From NCBI RefSeq assembly GCF_022549695.1, contig NZ_JAKZGS010000009.1, positions 98,036-162,035 on the forward strand: a stretch of DNA of 64,000 bases, written 5' to 3'. Made by a program: the position numbers and the translations under genes. The notes beneath the pieces are model-generated. The model worked only from the letters and a program-made list of their open reading frames with translations. It was not told the origin of the DNA and searched no databases. The DNA comes from Belliella calami (lineage in GTDB: Bacteria > Bacteroidota > Bacteroidia > Cytophagales > Cyclobacteriaceae). Of the stretch, positions 44,266-52,991 are shown in pieces; position 1 is the stretch's first letter; each line of letters opens with the position of its first letter.

Positions 44266-44569
44266 ATTGTTTTCCAATTAGGATGACAAATATAAGGGAA
44301 ATAAAGTTCCTGCTATCGATTTTATGATTGTAAGATTGAAAAATTAAAAAATTGGGAACTGCTAAAAAGTTTATGTTTTGTTTGAATGTTGTAAAGTTAC
44401 AAGGTTTGAAGGTTAGGTAGTTCCTGGGTTTGGAAGATTCTTCGTACATCGTACTTTGAACATTGTACATAATACAGCGTACCATAAAAAAATCTATCCG
44501 TATGTTCTTATCAAAAATGGTTGTGATCAATTTTTGGGATTGCTATCTTAGGCCTCAAATATCCTCACT
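44266..44569. other. tmRNA upstream region and low-complexity spacer
   Basis: 304 bases. On the minus strand TATATTTG (44294-44287) matches the -7 box TAnnTTTG, 22 bases before the mature tmRNA 5' end, and is a plausible ssrA promoter. The remainder (44340-44490) is a low-complexity run with repeated GTAC/ACAT words and no gene. Confidence 0.5.
44287..44294 (-). promoter_or_regulatory. -7 box of ssrA promoter
   Basis: TATATTTG on the minus strand, consensus TAnnTTTG, placed correctly for a precursor processed by RNase P. No clear -33 TTTG at the usual distance. Confidence 0.5.
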
Positions 44570-45742
44570 ATGAAAAACACCACCCCATTTATTTTGTCTT
44601 TTTTCTTGTTGATTTTGGTTCTGTCTTGCGGACAAAAAGAACAAAGATTTAAAATCAAAGTAAGTAGCTCTGTGGCACAGCCTATGGCAATAATCAGCCT
44701 GACGAAAGAAGATTTGCCAGAGTTGTTTGACAAAAATTTTGAAGAGAATTTAAGTGTGGTTGAAATGGACAGTGATGCTTTAATTACTTACCAATGGGCG
44801 GGGGACGAGTTGTTGTTAGGGCTCGGATTTGAGGCTGGAGAAGAAAAGATTATTTTGATTTCTACGAATAATGAACCGCAAAGCAAACCAGACATTAGTA
44901 CTTTTTCCAGATTTGTGCCCGAAAGGACAGATGATTTTGCTTGGGAAAATGACAAGGTAGCATTCCGAACTTATGGACCCAATGCCAGGGATTTGGTTTT
45001 GGAAGGTAAAAGTGGAGGGACTTTATCTTCAGGAATAGATGCATGGCACAAAAAAGTGAATTATCCGATTATAGACAAATGGTATGACAAAGAGTTGAAT
45101 ACTTCTGGGACATATCACAAAGACGATGGAGAGGGTGCTGATTTTTACCATGTAGGAAGTAGCCGTGGTGTAGGGAGTTCGGGGTTTTGGGCAGGAGATA
45201 CGCTTTTTGCAGCAGTGAATTTTACAGATTATGAAATTTTAGCAAACGGTCCATTGAGGACAGTTTTCAAACTCCATTATGCACCTTATGATGCAAAAGA
45301 CTTGAAAATCAAAGAAACAAAGACTATCAGCATAGATTTGGGTAGCAATTTTTCCAAATATGAAATCAAGGTTGAAGAGGCAGATGGAAAAGAGTTGCCT
45401 TATCTTACAGCTGGCATCACATTACATGATAAAAAAGGAGAAATTTTCGTGAATACTGACAAAGGTTATTTTGCGCAATGGGAACCTATGTCTGGAACGG
45501 AAATCGGAACTGCTATTGTCGTCGTCGACCCTATTGAAGGTTACAAAGAGCATATCACCGATTATGTAGATCAAAGTCAATTGTTGGTTCATGTCAAACC
45601 AAGAAATGATAGCTTTACATACTATGCAGGCTTTGCATGGGATCAAGCAGGTGAGATTACCAGCATAACTGAGTGGGAAAAATACCTCTCGGAATTTTCA
45701 GATAGACTCAAAAATAAACCTGTGATTGAAGTTTTGGATTGA
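44570..45742 (+). CDS. DUF4861 lipoprotein
   Basis: 390 residues, lipobox LVLSC at about residue 20. The family hallmarks are visible: ENDKVAFRTYGPNAR, then GIDAWHKKVNYPIIDKWY, YHKDDGEGADFYHVGSSRGVGSSGFW, and the C-terminal YYAGFAWDQAGEITS. DUF4861 proteins are Bacteroidota surface or periplasmic proteins that co-occur with polysaccharide-degrading enzymes; a carbohydrate-related role is inference. Here no polysaccharide locus is adjacent. Confidence 0.88.
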   Translation: MKNTTPFILSFFLLILVLSCGQKEQRFKIKVSSSVAQPMAIISLTKEDLPELFDKNFEENLSVVEMDSDALITYQWAGDELLLGLGFEAGEEKIILISTNNEPQSKPDISTFSRFVPERTDDFAWENDKVAFRTYGPNARDLVLEGKSGGTLSSGIDAWHKKVNYPIIDKWYDKELNTSGTYHKDDGEGADFYHVGSSRGVGSSGFWAGDTLFAAVNFTDYEILANGPLRTVFKLHYAPYDAKDLKIKETKTISIDLGSNFSKYEIKVEEADGKELPYLTAGITLHDKKGEIFVNTDKGYFAQWEPMSGTEIGTAIVVVDPIEGYKEHITDYVDQSQLLVHVKPRNDSFTYYAGFAWDQAGEITSITEWEKYLSEFSDRLKNKPVIEVLD

Positions 45743-45796
45743 TTTTCAATTATTTGCTATGGCTGTTGGGATAGTTTTTTAGATGGCAGCCTTAGA

Positions 45797-45832
45797 GGAA
45801 AGTGAAATTGACTCATCTAACTTCACTTTTCC
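45797..45832. other. Hairpin between DUF4861 gene and next gene
   Basis: GGAAAGTGAA and TTCACTTTTCC give an 8-10 bp stem with a 15-base loop. It could be a weak terminator; the T-run is poor. Confidence 0.4.
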
Positions 45833-45885
45833 TTGCATAGCCATTCTAAAATTGAAACCTTTGCAAATCAAAAAAAAAACAAGTT

Positions 45886-46674
45886 TTGAGAAAATTACTC
45901 TTTTTGGCAATTCTATTCTTGCCACTAGCGACAGAAGCCCAGATTTTGAACATCGAAAGGTCAAGGATTGAAAAAGACACTTCAAAAGTTTTTATGTTCA
46001 AAGCCGTAGCTGGTCTGAATGTTTATAACAGAAGTGCTGCTGCAGACGATCCTGTAAACCTTTTTGGATACAATTTAGATGTAAATGCTTTATATTACCC
46101 CGGTAAACATGGTTTTATGTTTATTTCAAAGTTTGATTATTTGAAAATTAATGATTCTGATTTTCTAAATTTTGGGATGATGCATGGAAGGGTTAATTTT
46201 TTAAGAGAGAATACCACCAATTATGAAACATTCATCCAATACTCATTTGATAATTTCCGAGGGTTGGATCCAAGATGGATTGCTGGTGGTTCTGTAAGGC
46301 ATACTTTTGTCAAGACAGATAAAATTACCTTGTTATTTGGAATAGGTGGGATGTATGAGTTTGAAAAATGGCAGGTTCCGAATTCCGACGACTTTGTTGA
46401 ATTGAGCCTATTCAAAAGTTCTAATTACGTCACATTCAGGGCAACGATCAACGACTTTGTAGATTTCAACATGGTCAATTATTATCAAGTTGGTTATGAC
46501 AGAAGTATTTCGGGTTTTAGAAACAGAATCAGCAATTCGACTATCCTCAATACAAGACTGAATGAAAAATTTTCGATCACCAACACTTTTGAAATATCTT
46601 ATGAAGATAGGCCTGTTGTGCCAATCACCAATGTGATCTATGCTTTCAAAACGGGTCTCTCAATAAATTTTTAA
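45886..46674 (+). CDS. DUF481-like outer-membrane protein
   Basis: 262 residues from a TTG start that opens directly into a signal peptide (RKLLFLAILFLPLATEAQ). The mature part is a run of beta strands with the pattern of a barrel (AGLNVYNRS, GYNLDVNALYYPG, YETFIQYSFDNFRGLD, WIAGGSVRHTF, LLFGIGGMYEFE) and ends GLSINF with a terminal Phe. It resembles DUF481/YdiY-type outer-membrane proteins. Function unknown. Confidence 0.75.
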   Translation: MRKLLFLAILFLPLATEAQILNIERSRIEKDTSKVFMFKAVAGLNVYNRSAAADDPVNLFGYNLDVNALYYPGKHGFMFISKFDYLKINDSDFLNFGMMHGRVNFLRENTTNYETFIQYSFDNFRGLDPRWIAGGSVRHTFVKTDKITLLFGIGGMYEFEKWQVPNSDDFVELSLFKSSNYVTFRATINDFVDFNMVNYYQVGYDRSISGFRNRISNSTILNTRLNEKFSITNTFEISYEDRPVVPITNVIYAFKTGLSINF

Positions 46675-46774
46675 AAAATTTAATTGGGCACATAATCAGA
46701 GAATTGATTAAAATTTATAACCGAAATATGCTTCCACCAAAGGCTAGTTTCCAATAATTTTATATCTTGCAGGG

Positions 46775-47920
46775 ATGGAAAATTTTGTTGTTTCAGCTAG
46801 AAAGTATAGACCTTCCAATTTCAAAAGTGTAGTAGGCCAAAGCCATATAACTACTACTTTGAAAAATGCGATCAAAAACAATCATTTGGCGCAGGCATTT
46901 CTGTTTTGTGGGCCAAGAGGAGTTGGGAAGACTACCTGTGCGAGGATTTTGGCAAAAACCATCAATTGTGAAAATCTGACAGCTGATTTTGAAGCGTGCA
47001 ATGAATGTGATTCTTGTAAAGCTTTCAACAACAACGCATCCTTCAATGTGCATGAACTGGATGCTGCTTCAAACAACTCCGTGGATGATATTCGAAATCT
47101 AGTCGAGCAAGTCCGCTATGCACCGCAACAAGGTCAGTACAAAGTGTACATTATTGATGAGGTTCACATGCTTTCAAATCAGGCTTTCAATGCTTTTTTG
47201 AAGACTTTGGAAGAGCCTCCCAAGTATGCTATTTTTATATTGGCGACTACTGAAAAGCATAAAATAATACCTACGATTCTCTCACGTTGTCAGATTTTTG
47301 ATTTCAACAGAATCCAAATCAAGGACATTGCTGAGCATTTGACCTATATTTCTTCGGAAGAAAAAATTGAATATGAAGATGAAGCCTTAAGGCTGATTGC
47401 TACAAAGGCTGATGGAGCATTGCGTGATGCTTTGTCGATTTTTGATCTGATCGTCACCTATTCGGCAGGGAATAAACTGACATATCAAGAGACGATTTCT
47501 AATCTTCACATTCTTGATTATGATTATTATTTCAAAGTCGTAGATGCGCTTATCGCTGAAAGTATAGGCCAAACTTTATTGATTTTTGATGAAATCCTGA
47601 AAAAAGGATTTGACGGACATAACTTTATCGTGGGGCTCAATGAGCATCTTCGTGATTTGTTGGTCTGCAAGGATGAAGCTACAGTAGAGCTTATTGAAGT
47701 TTCAGAGGGTGCTAAAATGCGCTATTTGAAACAATCAAAAGAGACATCTTTATCTTTTTTACTGTCTGCGATGAATATTTGTAATCAATGCGATATTCAC
47801 TATAAAGCCAGTAAAAATCAAAGATTGCATGTGGAATTGGCTTTGATGAAGCTGGCTAAGTTGAATCAGGCGATTTCACTCGCAGTATTGGCTCAAGAAG
47901 ACACAAAAAAAAAAGCCTAA
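46775..47920 (+). CDS. dnaX: DNA polymerase III gamma/tau subunit, gamma-length product
   Basis: 381 residues. Clamp-loader ATPase with Walker A GPRGVGKTTCARIL, four zinc-binding cysteines (CENLTADFEACNECDSCKAF), Walker B VYIIDEVHMLSNQAFNAFLKTLEEPP, sensor 1 LATTEKHKIIPTILSRCQ and the domain III collar. The frame ends in KKKA-stop directly after ten A residues. All three clamp-loader domains are inside, and the tau-only part follows in the -1 frame. This is the same division as gamma and tau in E. coli and Thermus. Unless the A-run is misread, both products are probably made. Confidence 0.93.
   Translation: MENFVVSARKYRPSNFKSVVGQSHITTTLKNAIKNNHLAQAFLFCGPRGVGKTTCARILAKTINCENLTADFEACNECDSCKAFNNNASFNVHELDAASNNSVDDIRNLVEQVRYAPQQGQYKVYIIDEVHMLSNQAFNAFLKTLEEPPKYAIFILATTEKHKIIPTILSRCQIFDFNRIQIKDIAEHLTYISSEEKIEYEDEALRLIATKADGALRDALSIFDLIVTYSAGNKLTYQETISNLHILDYDYYFKVVDALIAESIGQTLLIFDEILKKGFDGHNFIVGLNEHLRDLLVCKDEATVELIEVSEGAKMRYLKQSKETSLSFLLSAMNICNQCDIHYKASKNQRLHVELALMKLAKLNQAISLAVLAQEDTKKKA
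47905..47914 (+). promoter_or_regulatory. A10 slippery run in dnaX
   Basis: Ten consecutive A, read ACA-AAA-AAA-AAA-GCC-TAA in the gamma frame. A -1 shift (or slippage of the polymerase on A10) enters the open frame SLTAQSETTAP that continues to 48495. The -1 heptamer A-AAA-AAA is present. No strong downstream stem-loop was found, which favours transcriptional slippage as described for Thermus dnaX. Confidence 0.7.
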
Positions 47921-48495
47921 CAGCTCAGTCTGAAACCACTGCACCAGCGCCAAGTTCGATCAAAGAAGCAGCGAATCCTTTTGGTGCAAAAAAGTCTCCA
48001 GTTCAAAAAACCATTGCAATACCTTCATCTATTCAGGATGCCAAAAAAATGGCAGCTGAAAAGCCAGTCGTCCAAGAATCAAAAGTAGTAGAGCCTGATA
48101 TCAAAGAGGAAGTCAATCAGCTTGCGGAAGTTTTTGATGAAAATAAACTGAAGAATGTCCTACATGAAATGGTCGAGGAATATAAAAAAGACCATAAAAA
48201 CCTAGAAGTGACAGTCCTCAAACAACCCCATAAACTGGAAGGTGAGCATATCACATTTTTTCTGAATGGAGAGATTCAGGAAGATATTTTTGCGAAGAAC
48301 AGACCTGTCGTAATGAATATAATCAGGAGAAGGTTGAATAATTACAATGTGACCATCTCTGCACAAATACAAGAAGATGCCGTGCCAGAAGGCAAGAGAC
48401 TTTACACATCTTCAGACAAGCTGAATTACCTTTTGGAGAAGCATGGTGCTTTGCGAGAGTTGCAGCGGAAATTTGGGTTAGAGACAGATTTCTAA
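47914..48495 (+). CDS. dnaX: DnaX tau-specific C-terminal extension (-1 frame)
   Basis: 193 codons in the -1 frame, open from the A10 run to the stop at 48495. It begins with a Pro/Ala/Ser-rich linker (SETTAPAPSSIKEAANPFGAKK), then a charged region and a compact C-terminal domain (VFDENKLKNVLHEMVEEYKKDHKNLEVTVL, RRRLNNYNVTISAQI, LEKHGALRELQRKFGLETDF) like tau domains IV-V that bind DNA polymerase alpha and the replicative helicase. Joined to the gamma frame, the product is about 573 residues, normal for Bacteroidota DnaX. There is no independent start with family support; the first Met is at 48049. Confidence 0.85.
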   Translation, partial: SLTAQSETTAPAPSSIKEAANPFGAKKSPVQKTIAIPSSIQDAKKMAAEKPVVQESKVVEPDIKEEVNQLAEVFDENKLKNVLHEMVEEYKKDHKNLEVTVLKQPHKLEGEHITFFLNGEIQEDIFAKNRPVVMNIIRRRLNNYNVTISAQIQEDAVPEGKRLYTSSDKLNYLLEKHGALRELQRKFGLETDF

Positions 48496-49481
48496 AAATC
48501 CACGCCAATCCCAAAATTGATCAAGTTTTGAACCTGAATGGCAGGTCCTTTAGTCTCGTCAGACCTCGTGATCAAGACTCTTTCATCATAGATCAATATA
48601 GTTTCAATACGGGTTGTAATGAATCGGTTTACTTTCATGCTGATAACAGAGTTCATGTTTACGACCAGATTCCCTAACTTTTCGTAATTGGAAAAAAGGT
48701 TGAGATCCATTTTCCATCTTATATTCTCGAGAATCTGAATGTCGGTCGATGAAGTCACAGACATACCTGCTTCTGCCCGGACCACTTCTCCAGGTATCAC
48801 TCCGAAAGCTCCTGCGCGGCTAAGGGAGTCATCCATGACAATCGTAAATCTTCCAGTAAATGGAGATCCAATCACCGAGATTTTATCATTGTTTTTCATT
48901 TCCCTTTTATAGTTCAACCCCGTTGACGATTGTATATAAGCCGGTGCGAATAAGTCTGATATTTTTGTTCTAGCATCCAATTCGGCTCCACTAGGCCTAA
49001 AGTATCTGTACCCTGAGAGTAACTGTGTCCTTGCATCTATTTGTGTAGAAAGGTACCATTTGGGAGTGAGTTCGCGTCCATATTTACTGATAAAAACAAA
49101 GTTGTCGTTTGTTTTTCTGTTGGCAAATCTCCTGTCACTTTGTCTATTGAAGCCAAAGCTGACTGTAAGGTTGTTGTCCCATATTTTTTTATCTTTTTGG
49201 AAATTCGCAAAAAGATTCACGCCTGTATTCAAAGCCATATTGCTGGCTCCACCTGCAGACCAATTGGTCAAGCTCACTTGCTGAATGCTAAGGTTAAAAT
49301 TCCCACCTTTCTTCCAATATTTAGGTTGCTCAGCTCTAAGTATTATCACCGAGTCGCCAAGCATAATGATGGTTTCACCATTGATGATGAGGGTATCAGC
49401 AAGTTGGATGTCATCTTGAGCCTGACTTTGTGCTGTAAAAGCGAACAAAGCAAATAAAATTAAAAACAGCTTTCTGATCAT
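48492..49481 (-). CDS. DUF3078 outer-membrane protein
   Basis: 329 residues with signal peptide (about 1-21, AQSQAQ). The hallmark YWKKGGNFNLSIQQVSLTNWSAGGASNMALNTG identifies DUF3078. The remainder is beta-rich, ending GIGVDF with terminal Phe, so an outer-membrane barrel is likely. Function unknown. It is convergent with dnaX and their ends overlap by four bases. Confidence 0.9.
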   Translation of the reverse strand: MIRKLFLILFALFAFTAQSQAQDDIQLADTLIINGETIIMLGDSVIILRAEQPKYWKKGGNFNLSIQQVSLTNWSAGGASNMALNTGVNLFANFQKDKKIWDNNLTVSFGFNRQSDRRFANRKTNDNFVFISKYGRELTPKWYLSTQIDARTQLLSGYRYFRPSGAELDARTKISDLFAPAYIQSSTGLNYKREMKNNDKISVIGSPFTGRFTIVMDDSLSRAGAFGVIPGEVVRAEAGMSVTSSTDIQILENIRWKMDLNLFSNYEKLGNLVVNMNSVISMKVNRFITTRIETILIYDERVLITRSDETKGPAIQVQNLINFGIGVDF

Positions 49482-49508
49482 GATTCAAATATATTTGACT
49501 TTTGTGAT

Positions 49509-51119
49509 TTATGGTCTATAAATCGTCAGTTTTTGCCCAAGCTGAATATTATCATTGTTAAGATTATTCCATTTTTTGATTTCTTCTACTCTTACACCAT
49601 ATTTTTGGCTAATCCTAAATAGATTTTCCCCTTTGATCACTGTATGTACAATTCTTGAATTTTCAGGGCTCTTATTTACTTCTTGGTTTACTGGAGGACT
49701 TGTTTGTGTTTGAGGATTGCTTGTAGGGATGGCCTGCTGGGTTGTCACAGGTTTATTGGCAATGTTTTGTTGGTTAAGTGGAAGGATCTTAATGTCCTCG
49801 CTTCTTTTTCTATGTTCTTGAAGGTTCAAAACCATACCCGGCACCAAGTGATTGTCGGCTCTGATTCTATTCTTTGCTTTGAGTGCAGCCAGTTTAATAC
49901 CATACTTTTGGGAAATAGACCACAAAGTTTCCCCTTTTTTTACAACATGGATTTCCGCTTCTGCTTTTGTACTCTTTTGTGCTGTGTAATAGTATTCTCC
50001 AGCTTTTACAGGTTCTTTTTTGTCCAAATCATTGATTCGACGAAATTTACCAGTTCTCATGCCGATTTGGTCGGTAAACTCATCCTGCGTAGTACTGGCA
50101 GCAGCTTGTACAGCCTCAATATCATTGACCAAAATTTGGTTTGGTTGTGTTGCTTTGGCAGTGTTTCCGGATACCTTTGGATAGGTAGTGGCCTGTCTTA
50201 ATGATTGGCTGTACCTAGTGTCTTGGTAGTTGATCTCGGATGCAGGTGCAGCTGAGGTAGCTTCCGAAATAGCAGGTCTTGGTGTCAATCCACTTTTTAG
50301 ATAAATTATCGAATAAGGCTTGTCTCCTGGGATGGAGCCCTTGCTTGTCCATTTGTTATATTCTTTTAGATGGTCTTCGGATACATTGAGTCGAGAAGCT
50401 ACAGCCTTGAGTGTGGTGGGGCCTTGGATACTAATTTCTTCAAGATAGCCAGTGTTCGATACTAACTGAACGTTATTTCCTTCAAAAGCAACTTTGTGGG
50501 CTAGGAATTTCTTGAAATACCAATGGGTATTTCTGTCAAGTTCTACTACCTTTTTGCCATTGTATTGCGTGCCGAAGTATGATTTTGCACCTCCCAAACC
50601 CATTTGGTATGCGACAAGCCCACACATCCAATTGTTGAATTGAGCATTATTTTTCTTTAGGTATCTAGCAGCACCTTGTGTGGAGGAGACAATGTTTTTT
50701 CTTTCATCAATCTGACTGTCAACACGTAGAAAAACCTCTTCAGCCGTTCCTTTTTTGAATTGCCAAAAACCTACTGCATTGGAAGTAGACACTGCATCTG
50801 CGATTAAGCTACTCTCTTGGATTACCAAGTATTTCAAATCTGTGGGAACTCCTTCTTTCTGCAGTTCTCGCTCGATTATTGGCATATAAAGATTGACCCT
50901 TTCCAATTTCGTTTTGAAATAGGTTGGATTTCTGTAAAGGGCATCGACATCAAGTTGGATTTCTCTTCTGGCTTGTTCATTGAGTCGCAAAGTAAGGTCA
51001 GCAAACCTCATTTCCTTTGGGACTTGGGGTGTTTGTGCTATTGCATGGCTGGAAGTCAGCAGCAATAGTAAGATTACAAACAAGTTGTTGAAAATATAAT
51101 TTAGATTGTTTGTTTTCAT
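49509..51119 (-). CDS. Lytic transglycosylase with LysM domains (MltD-like)
   Basis: 536 residues with signal peptide (cleavage near AIAQ). SLT domain at about 85-210: YLVIQESSLIADAVSTSNAVGFWQFKKGTAEE contains the catalytic Glu. A degenerate LysM-like stretch lies near 235-275, and two clear C-terminal LysM domains (HVVKKGETLWSISQKYG and HTVIKGENLFRISQKYG) separated by a Pro/Gln/Thr-rich linker bind peptidoglycan. It cleaves glycan strands, forming anhydromuramic ends. Its start overlaps the end of the O-methyltransferase gene upstream. Confidence 0.92.
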   Translation of the reverse strand: MKTNNLNYIFNNLFVILLLLLTSSHAIAQTPQVPKEMRFADLTLRLNEQARREIQLDVDALYRNPTYFKTKLERVNLYMPIIERELQKEGVPTDLKYLVIQESSLIADAVSTSNAVGFWQFKKGTAEEVFLRVDSQIDERKNIVSSTQGAARYLKKNNAQFNNWMCGLVAYQMGLGGAKSYFGTQYNGKKVVELDRNTHWYFKKFLAHKVAFEGNNVQLVSNTGYLEEISIQGPTTLKAVASRLNVSEDHLKEYNKWTSKGSIPGDKPYSIIYLKSGLTPRPAISEATSAAPASEINYQDTRYSQSLRQATTYPKVSGNTAKATQPNQILVNDIEAVQAAASTTQDEFTDQIGMRTGKFRRINDLDKKEPVKAGEYYYTAQKSTKAEAEIHVVKKGETLWSISQKYGIKLAALKAKNRIRADNHLVPGMVLNLQEHRKRSEDIKILPLNQQNIANKPVTTQQAIPTSNPQTQTSPPVNQEVNKSPENSRIVHTVIKGENLFRISQKYGVRVEEIKKWNNLNNDNIQLGQKLTIYRP

Positions 51120-51760
51120 AATTTTCTCGCTAACATGATTCCATCACGAATGGGAAGTAGTACGTTTTCTACTCTCGGATCATCTTGTACCATTTTATTG
51201 TACTCCAACAATATTTTTGTGTCTTTGTCCACCTTTTTGCCTTCTTCCACCAATATTTTACCCGACCAAAGGACATTGTCAGCCAATATTACACCGCCCG
51301 GATTCATTCTATCTATGATTAGATTGTAGTAATTGATATAGTTTGCCTTATCGGCATCGATGAAAACCATGTCGAAATTCCCTTCCAATTGCGGGATAAG
51401 ATCTAAGGCATTTCCCAATCGGTAATCAATCTGATTCGCAAGCCCTGATTTTTCAAAAAATCCCCTCACCATAGGTGCAATTTCATCATTGATATCCAAA
51501 GTGATCAATTTCCCTTCTTTTCCCAAGCCCCTAGCCATACAAATTCCCGAATAACCTGTATAAGTACCGATCTCCAAAATTGTTTTTGGATTCAAAAGTT
51601 TGGTGATCAGTTCTAAGGTTTTTCCCTGTAGATGTCCTGAGAGCATTCTTGGCATCATTACTTTGGTGTGCGTTTCCCGAGAGATATACTGGAGTAATTC
51701 ATCTTCTTCCGAAGTATGGGTTTCGCAATATGCCAATAACTCAGGTGCTATAAATTCCAT
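51116..51760 (-). CDS. O-methyltransferase (class I, CCoAOMT-like)
   Basis: 214 residues. SAM motif ILEIGTYTGYSGICMARGL, then GKLITLDINDE, FDMVFIDADKANYINYYNLIIDRMNPGGVILADNVLWSGKI with the conserved Asp/Asn metal-site residues of cation-dependent O-methyltransferases. Substrate unknown; these enzymes methylate catechol-type hydroxyls. It lies between the M16 protease and transglycosylase genes with one-base spacing or overlap, in a likely operon. Confidence 0.9.
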   Translation of the reverse strand: MEFIAPELLAYCETHTSEEDELLQYISRETHTKVMMPRMLSGHLQGKTLELITKLLNPKTILEIGTYTGYSGICMARGLGKEGKLITLDINDEIAPMVRGFFEKSGLANQIDYRLGNALDLIPQLEGNFDMVFIDADKANYINYYNLIIDRMNPGGVILADNVLWSGKILVEEGKKVDKDTKILLEYNKMVQDDPRVENVLLPIRDGIMLARKL

Positions 51761-51761
51761 T

Positions 51762-52991
51762 TTATCGAGGTAAATAGGTGAGAAAGCTTAATTGATCCAG
51801 AGCAAAAACTTCATTTGCTATTTCCAATAGATCTTCAGCTGTGGTTAGTCTAATAGTGTCAAAGATACTGTCCAAAGAATCAACTTTTCCCTTGTCCAAT
51901 AAATTTTTGCCAAAAACCAACATCAATGCAGCATAATTTTCTTCTGCCATGGCCATTTGACCTATGGCCTGCTCTTTTGCCATGTGAAGTTGCATGATGC
52001 CAAGTTTTTGGGTCCGCAACTTTTCCATTTCTTTCAGTACCAATTTCTTGGCTCGATTGACAGTGTTTTCCTCAGTACCGAAGAATATCCCCAAAAAGCC
52101 TGTGTCGGAATAAGTTTGATAGGAAGATTCTACTGCATAGACATATCCATGCTTTTCGCGCAAGGAAAGATTGAGCCTCGAATTCATACTAGGCCCACCC
52201 AAAATGTTGTTTAAAAGATAAAGCTTAAACCTTTTGGGATCATAGATCGAAAAGGCAGGTTTGCCTATCGCGCAATGCGCTTGTGTAATATCTTTTTCTA
52301 TAACCTTGGATTTTGGCGTGTATTGGTCGTAGCCGCTTCGGATGTATAGACTTCTCTTGGCAGGTATGGAAGTGAGGTAGCCTTCGACTTGGTTTAGAAC
52401 TTTCTTGAAACTGATATTTCCCACTACCGAGAACACTATGTTTGTAGTGTCCATTCTGCTCGATATGAAGTTAAAAAAATCCTGTTGGCTAAATTTCCCA
52501 ACCGTTTCTTCTGTCCCAAGGATGTTTCTTCCCAAAGCATGGCCTTCGAATACCAGCTCGTCAAATTCATCCTGAATAGCATCTTCGGGAGAATCCCTAT
52601 ACATAGCCATTTCTTCCAAGATGACTTGCCTTTCTTTTTCGATTTGTTTTTCCGGAAAAGTACTGTTGAAGGTGATATCACAGAGCAATTCAGCCGCTTT
52701 GTTGAAGTGTTCTTTCAATATGGTGGCGTAAAAACAGACTTTTTCTTTCGTCGTATAGGCATTGAGTTCGCCACCAAGTGACTCTAGGCGATTGATAATA
52801 TGAAATGCTTTTCGTTTTTTGGTGCCTTTGAAAGCCATGTGTTCCCAAAAATGAACAAGGCCTTCCTGTTCTTTGGACTCATCTCGGCTGCCAATATTCA
52901 ATATAAAACCTGAATGAACCATCCGAGTGTGTGGGACTTCCATGTGGATGATTCTGATTCCGTTTGGTAATTCTTTAAGGTTGTATTGCAT
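51762..52991 (-). CDS. M16 family zinc peptidase
   Basis: 409 residues, a single-chain half-size insulinase/processing-peptidase. Inverted zinc motif HFWEH (HxxEH) near residue 48 with the distal Glu in the following helix (LLCDITFNSTFPEKQIEKERQVILEE), and the C-terminal M16 domain (LNNILGGPSMNSRLNLSLREKHGYVYAVESSY). Homologues form PqqL/YmxG-type peptidases; cytoplasmic because no signal peptide is seen. A possible -7 box lies upstream at 53024-53017. Confidence 0.92.
   Translation of the reverse strand: MQYNLKELPNGIRIIHMEVPHTRMVHSGFILNIGSRDESKEQEGLVHFWEHMAFKGTKKRKAFHIINRLESLGGELNAYTTKEKVCFYATILKEHFNKAAELLCDITFNSTFPEKQIEKERQVILEEMAMYRDSPEDAIQDEFDELVFEGHALGRNILGTEETVGKFSQQDFFNFISSRMDTTNIVFSVVGNISFKKVLNQVEGYLTSIPAKRSLYIRSGYDQYTPKSKVIEKDITQAHCAIGKPAFSIYDPKRFKLYLLNNILGGPSMNSRLNLSLREKHGYVYAVESSYQTYSDTGFLGIFFGTEENTVNRAKKLVLKEMEKLRTQKLGIMQLHMAKEQAIGQMAMAEENYAALMLVFGKNLLDKGKVDSLDSIFDTIRLTTAEDLLEIANEVFALDQLSFLTYLPR

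Noticed and set aside
46775..48495. Treating the dnaX break as a plain pseudogene or sequencing error
   Set aside because: The break is at an A10 run exactly at the gamma/tau boundary, with both parts well conserved; an error cannot be excluded without resequencing.
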